From assembly GCF_910587525.1 (NCBI RefSeq), contig NZ_CAJULS010000031.1, forward strand, positions 1-19,543: a DNA stretch of 19,543 nucleotides. The letters are read 5' to 3'. The stretch comes from an uncultured Oscillibacter sp. GTDB taxonomy: Bacteria > Bacillota > Clostridia > Oscillospirales > Oscillospiraceae. A program made the position numbers and the translations under genes. Shown piece after piece: positions 15,812-19,543 of this stretch. Under the pieces are notes generated by a model. The model was not told where the DNA came from. It worked only from the letters and a program-made list of their open reading frames with translations, and did not search any database. How positions within the stretch are numbered: position 1 is the stretch's first letter; each line of letters starts with the position of its first letter.

Positions 15812-16927
15812 TTATATTGAAGTAGAAGATGTTATTCTCTGCTTTTCGTGCTGCTCCCGAATCTTTCGTTCGACTATTTCTTGAACCTGGTGTTCTCCCA
15901 CCAACTTTATTGTATTAGTTTCCACATATTTACTAGAGGTGTATTGTACTTGGTCATCAACGATTTTATTAAGCACAATATTCGGGATCATTCGTCTTGC
16001 ATAGTATAAAAATTTCTCCAATAGTAGCTTTTCACCAGTTGTGTCTTTAAGCACAAAGGGGCTCCAACGCTCTGGATAATAGCGACATAACGAGGCTAAT
16101 ACAAAAAGAGAAACATACATATTTATCACTGTAGGAACTGTTACAAGACGATTGTTTTTATTGTGTCCTGCTCTCAAATATGGTTGTCCCGAAAAGGAAA
16201 GTTCACTAATATTTTTCCCAGTTAGTTTGTGCCGAAGAATAAAATATTTTTTCCCAGTATCATGGTCTTGTGCCTCTGTTAAGCGCAAATAAGATTTATC
16301 GAAACCATCAACATTACTTAAAAGGGCAATTAAACGTCCTTTTGTTTCCTCAGAAAAATAAATTTTTTCAAGTTTGCCGTCTGGAGTATTAAAGGCATCA
16401 AGCGTAGCAATGCAACTTGCCTTTTCCGCATAGCATTGAATAAAATCAGAACTAATTTCCGCAATAGAGTCCAAAAATTCCTCTAATTTCCAATCACCAA
16501 ACCCAGTTAAGTCCATATTAAATCCCATAGCCCTTGCCGCCACATGTACTCCCCCATCAACTGGGCTGAGAAACCTGACCTCTGTATCTGCAATAAAACC
16601 CATTTCATCGGGAATAATAATATTCATCCCGTGATTTTTTATCTTATTTATGCTTCCACTTTTCAAATTTGCCATTCCATAAAGAAGATTTGTTGAGCCA
16701 TAGTACAAAAGCAAAGGTGCAATTTGAAGACTAGCATCTTTGGCGGACTCATAATAAGCGTTTGCCTGCAAAAATGAACCTACAATACAATTTACTGTTT
16801 TCTCATCAGTGGATATGTTATGTCTGTCCAGATAGCGTCTTATATTCGCTTCGTATGTAAATTGAAGCAGTTCCCGCCAAAGATCATTTTCTGGATTTTC
16901 AGAAAAAATAATAGAAATATTTATCAT
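15812..16927 (-). CDS. YaaC-like protein (371 aa)
   Basis: ATG at 16927 follows GAAAGGAT very closely. The gene starts 31 bases after the endonuclease stop. The YaaC-like pattern is seen at residues ~50-85, where IVGSFLQANAYYESAKDASL leads into IAPLLLYYGSTNLLYGM, then in a conserved NHGMN at ~98, and at ~268-320 where NMYVSLFVLASLCRYYPERW is followed by a helical FLYYARRMIPNIVLNKI. Bacillus YaaC is an uncharacterised cytoplasmic, largely helical protein. This copy is somewhat longer, with a charged C-terminal tail (VERKIREQHEKQR). No catalytic motif is evident. Position inside the restriction-modification operon and shared AT-rich composition suggest an accessory role in defence or control of restriction, which is inference. 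The family call is from memory of motif layout. Confidence 0.75.
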   Translation of the reverse strand: MINISIIFSENPENDLWRELLQFTYEANIRRYLDRHNISTDEKTVNCIVGSFLQANAYYESAKDASLQIAPLLLYYGSTNLLYGMANLKSGSINKIKNHGMNIIIPDEMGFIADTEVRFLSPVDGGVHVAARAMGFNMDLTGFGDWKLEEFLDSIAEISSDFIQCYAEKASCIATLDAFNTPDGKLEKIYFSEETKGRLIALLSNVDGFDKSYLRLTEAQDHDTGKKYFILRHKLTGKNISELSFSGQPYLRAGHNKNNRLVTVPTVINMYVSLFVLASLCRYYPERWSPFVLKDTTGEKLLLEKFLYYARRMIPNIVLNKIVDDQVQYTSSKYVETNTIKLVGEHQVQEIVERKIREQHEKQRITSSTSI

Positions 16928-16958
16928 ATCCTTTCACAAGTCACAAGATAAAACAATA

Positions 16959-17879
16959 TCAGTTTCTTGGACCCAAGAACTTATCTCCATTTAAGTGAAT
17001 CATATGATCTGGCATATCAGCGATCCACGCTTCTGTTTCCCACGCTAAAGATTCTGAAAACCGCTTAAACGTTTTAAAATCCAGGAAGGCAGTCACATAT
17101 ATTTTTCCAGCAGCAACATCTGCGGTCATTTCCTCGATTTCCTTAATACGCTTTGGCTCCATAGGCCCAACAGATGTTACAGCTTCAATAAAATATAGCC
17201 AGTTCTTTTCTGCTGAGTAAAGTACAACGTCTGGCATCTTATCATGCAGGGTAATCGAGAATCCCAGTTCACGTAGTTTGCCCTCATTTTTTACCAGGTC
17301 TTTCTCAGTCGTATCTCCGACATAAAGGCACTCTGGATTAGGTGCAAAACGGGGTGCAAATTCTTCAATAATGGCCTTTTGAAGTTCATTGTGCTTACCC
17401 GGAGAAAAAGTGAACTCTGAACCGTTAATCTTCACGGGCATTTTTCTCACCGTTCGTTTAGAAGCATAGAGTGAGATAAGTGTTTCGTGGTTGTTTAGGA
17501 AGGTCTCTAAATTCTCGTCCCACGTTCCGCTACCGTAACTCTGGATAATTTTTACCATTTCACCGGTCAGGCGATACCGATAGTTGGGGCTGTTTGTTGC
17601 CTTTCCGTTATCCTCAATAAAGGCAGCGTTTCTAAAATGGTGCATAGCTTGTTTGCGAATAGTTTCTCGGCTATTTTCTGCATATGTAATGCCATAGTTA
17701 TCGCTTGCAAATGCGATCACATCGTGTATACGAATCCAGTTGCTTGTTGCATTGACCCAGCACTGATCCTCTTTAAGTCCAGCCATTGCCAGCAAAACAC
17801 AGCAACACATCACATTCTGCTGCTTAGCAGGAACCTGTAATGCATCTAAAATGTCTCTCGCCTCATCCAGTTTGCTCAT
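16959..17879 (-). CDS. Type II restriction endonuclease, BsuBI/PstI family
   Basis: The 306-residue product is close to the usual length of BsuBI/PstI enzymes. ATG 17879 follows AAGGAG at six bases and overlaps the methyltransferase stop as ATGA, so translation is probably coupled. The N-terminal ~110 residues form a winged-helix-like region (NYRYRLTGEMVKIIQ at its end). The C-terminal half is the nuclease: PDVVLYS (Pro216-Asp217) and IEAVTSVGP (Glu232) fit a PD-(D/E)xK-type core. The very characteristic end of the family is present, AWETEAWIADMPDHMIHLNG and then DKFLGPRN. Known members cut CTGCAG, so the same target is predicted. Its methyltransferase lies directly upstream. In BsuBI and PstI themselves the two genes are, as I recall, divergent; here they are tandem. 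All motifs look intact, so the enzyme is probably active. Confidence 0.94.
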   Translation of the reverse strand: MSKLDEARDILDALQVPAKQQNVMCCCVLLAMAGLKEDQCWVNATSNWIRIHDVIAFASDNYGITYAENSRETIRKQAMHHFRNAAFIEDNGKATNSPNYRYRLTGEMVKIIQSYGSGTWDENLETFLNNHETLISLYASKRTVRKMPVKINGSEFTFSPGKHNELQKAIIEEFAPRFAPNPECLYVGDTTEKDLVKNEGKLRELGFSITLHDKMPDVVLYSAEKNWLYFIEAVTSVGPMEPKRIKEIEEMTADVAAGKIYVTAFLDFKTFKRFSESLAWETEAWIADMPDHMIHLNGDKFLGPRN

Positions 17880-19366
17880 ATATAGCTCCTTAGAATATTG
17901 TCACATGATTTTACAGACATATCCTTAACTCTAATCAATTCTTTACCCATTGTTTCAATGATACTCATAGGAGGAACCGGCATAGAGTTTATCTCTGTCG
18001 AGTTTACTTGAGTGGAACCATTCAGAATCCGATAATAGCAATCATATAAAGTGGAATTGAATAACACATAAAGCCCATAAACGATACATTCCGAAAGTTC
18101 CTGCAACCCACATATAAAATTGATTTTGTTCTGTGTGCTTATTCTTGTATAAGCGGGATTCTTCTTGGCTAAATAGATACCACATTGTAACCGCCGATGC
18201 TCTTCCTTGGCTGTAAAGCGTTTGACAAACAAATAATTAGTATTTTGTTGGAGTAGCCCAGGTTGATTAGTAACTAAATACTCATGCTCTTTTCCAGACG
18301 GGAAAATAACCTTACCATCTTGAATATGCTGTGCAAAGAAAAGAGGAACCGCACCGCTTTCTGCTGTATCTCGCAGTGCCTCACGGTTTCTAAAATCAAC
18401 GGTCAATCCTGTTTTCATTTTTAGGCCAATACTGGGTAAGGTGTTGCTCCATTGGTTAAGTTGATTTAATGCGTCAATTTCTTGCTTGTTTGTCACCAGG
18501 TACACATAGGAATCTTTACCAGACACTACCGTTTCATAAAGAGCATCAAATTCAGTTTTATTACGGAAATCACCACTAGCTTGGGTAGTTGTAATACGAA
18601 TTCTTTGAGGTTTTATACAAGTCTTCCTAACTTTTATGATAATAGTTTCCTGTAAAACGTTTTCTTGTTCAAACACCTTATCTCGGCTAACAAATAAATG
18701 AATATGCTCTAATACGCCTGTCTGTAAAAATTCTTGACGAAATTTTTTAAAGTACGCTCCAGAAGTCCAAGAACGTGGAATGATATACACCAGTTCACCA
18801 CGCTCTCTTGTGTTAAAGAGGCTCATTCCAGCAAACAGGAAGTAGAGATTAGGCGCACCATAACAGATGTCTGCCATTGATTTGGCCTCTGGAGCATCTT
18901 TGGAAACTTTCATATAGGGAGGATTGCCAATCACCATATCAAATTTATCTGGTGCTGGATTCGCCCCAATCATGTGGTTATATTCGAGTGCTTGACTTAA
19001 AATATAGTTTTCAGAAATGATTTTATATTTGATAGAGACAACAGATTGCCGGCAAATCCATTCCAGATTACTCTTTAGAAGTTGAATGATTTTTTCATCG
19101 GTTTCATAACAAGTGAGATGAATTTTTTGTAATACCGGTACCGATTGAAGTCGCTCAATCAACGCAGCGGAGAGAATCCCAGAGCCAGCACCTGGATCAA
19201 GAATTGCAATTTCAGTCTTATCAGCAGGCACATTAAATAGACCCGCCATAAACTGAGCAGTTTCCTTGCTGGTAAAGAACTGTCCATATGATTTCCGCTG
19301 CTTTTTAGGTATATGTTCCATATATTGGGCAGTTGAATTAATTACATAATCAAGAATTTTCCCCAT
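17876..19366 (-). CDS. Adenine-N6 DNA methyltransferase of the BsuBI/PstI-type system
   Basis: The 496-residue product matches the ~500-residue size of M.BsuBI/M.PstI. Motif X is SYGQFFTS (~26-33). Motif I, the AdoMet-binding loop, is LDPGAGSGI (56-64). Motif IV, the catalytic site, is NPPY (148-151), as in N6-adenine methylases. The C-terminal half should contain the target-recognition domain. It would protect CTGCAG sites from the endonuclease encoded downstream, whose start overlaps this stop by four bases. The start at 19366 lies inside the last codons of the HTH gene (17-base overlap), so all three are likely translated in sequence. A controlling HTH protein ahead of the methylase is common in type II systems and lets the methylase accumulate first. 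AT-rich compared with the left of the window, consistent with horizontal transfer. Confidence 0.93.
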   Translation of the reverse strand: MGKILDYVINSTAQYMEHIPKKQRKSYGQFFTSKETAQFMAGLFNVPADKTEIAILDPGAGSGILSAALIERLQSVPVLQKIHLTCYETDEKIIQLLKSNLEWICRQSVVSIKYKIISENYILSQALEYNHMIGANPAPDKFDMVIGNPPYMKVSKDAPEAKSMADICYGAPNLYFLFAGMSLFNTRERGELVYIIPRSWTSGAYFKKFRQEFLQTGVLEHIHLFVSRDKVFEQENVLQETIIIKVRKTCIKPQRIRITTTQASGDFRNKTEFDALYETVVSGKDSYVYLVTNKQEIDALNQLNQWSNTLPSIGLKMKTGLTVDFRNREALRDTAESGAVPLFFAQHIQDGKVIFPSGKEHEYLVTNQPGLLQQNTNYLFVKRFTAKEEHRRLQCGIYLAKKNPAYTRISTQNKINFICGLQELSECIVYGLYVLFNSTLYDCYYRILNGSTQVNSTEINSMPVPPMSIIETMGKELIRVKDMSVKSCDNILRSYI

Positions 19367-19543
19367 GCCTAAACTCCATTACATCACCAACATCACAGTC
19401 CAGCACAGTACAGATTTTGCACAGGCTTTCCATTGAGATAAATTCGCTTTTCCCCATCTTTGCCAGAACATTGAAACTGATCCCTGCGGCCTCTTTCAGT
19501 TCGGTCCGGTTCATCTTCTTGTCAATCAATAATTTCCATAGCT
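19350..19543 (-). CDS. Cro/CI-type HTH regulator, C-protein-like (5' end cut by window)
   Basis: A minus-strand frame enters from the right edge and ends at TGA 19352-19350. It encodes about 63 residues: LWKLLIDKKMNRTELKEAAG, then ISFNVLAKMGKSEFISMESL, then CKICTVLDCDVGDVMEFRHG. This is a compact five-helix HTH of the YozG-like kind (helix 2-turn-helix 3 around RTELKEAAGISFNVLAKM). Only the first residues and the start codon are missing. The stop lies 17 bases inside the methyltransferase gene, so it leads the operon. I infer that it controls expression of the restriction-modification genes like a C protein. Its operator and promoter lie outside the window. Confidence 0.88.
   Translation of the reverse strand, partial: LWKLLIDKKMNRTELKEAAGISFNVLAKMGKSEFISMESLCKICTVLDCDVGDVMEFRHGENS

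Overview
This window looks like a chromosomal segment of a moderately high-GC member of the Clostridia, probably an Oscillospiraceae-type gut bacterium. That placement is an inference. It rests on strong AGGAGG ribosome binding sites, frequent GTG/TTG starts, a large SLH-domain surface protein with extreme C/G-ending codon bias, and a DhaS-like TetR regulator. No rRNA, tRNA or CRISPR array is visible.

Region 1 (1-3356) is regulatory. A Crp/Fnr-family regulator (cut by the left edge) diverges from a small TetR-family regulator. The TetR gene has a 15-bp palindrome in front of its promoter and a perfect 16-bp inverted repeat on either side of it. A small unrecognised 105-residue protein follows. 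Next comes a 423-residue protein that appears to be two catalytically degenerate tyrosine-recombinase domains fused to two winged-helix domains.

Region 2 (3357-8160) holds one very large surface-layer-like gene. It has a signal peptide, three SLH repeats, a structured GC-rich 5' leader and a textbook terminator. Its last ~315 codons use lysine codons differently from the rest. On the opposite strand, 8171-8707 keeps what looks like the C-terminal part of a phage tail or receptor-binding protein.

Region 3 (8700-14400) is a probable two-gene conflict or defence module. A near-consensus sigma-A promoter drives a 1469-residue protein with an N-terminal HD phosphohydrolase-like domain, a GHKL/Hsp90-type ATPase domain and a long C-terminal region. 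Downstream lies an ImmA/IrrE-type zinc metalloprotease. A perfect 19-bp hairpin follows.

Region 4 (14693-19543, minus strand) is clearly AT-richer and reads as an acquired five-gene operon: a Cro/CI-type HTH regulator (cut by the right edge), an adenine methyltransferase, a BsuBI/PstI-family restriction endonuclease (predicted CTGCAG), a YaaC-like protein and an unrecognised protein. The first three genes overlap and the last two follow at short gaps, so the set is probably one transcript. Regions 3 and 4 together look like a defence island beside a surface-protein locus. The most novel candidates are the HD-Hsp90 ATPase plus ImmA/IrrE pair, the two accessory genes tied to the restriction-modification operon, and the double degenerate-recombinase/winged-helix protein.
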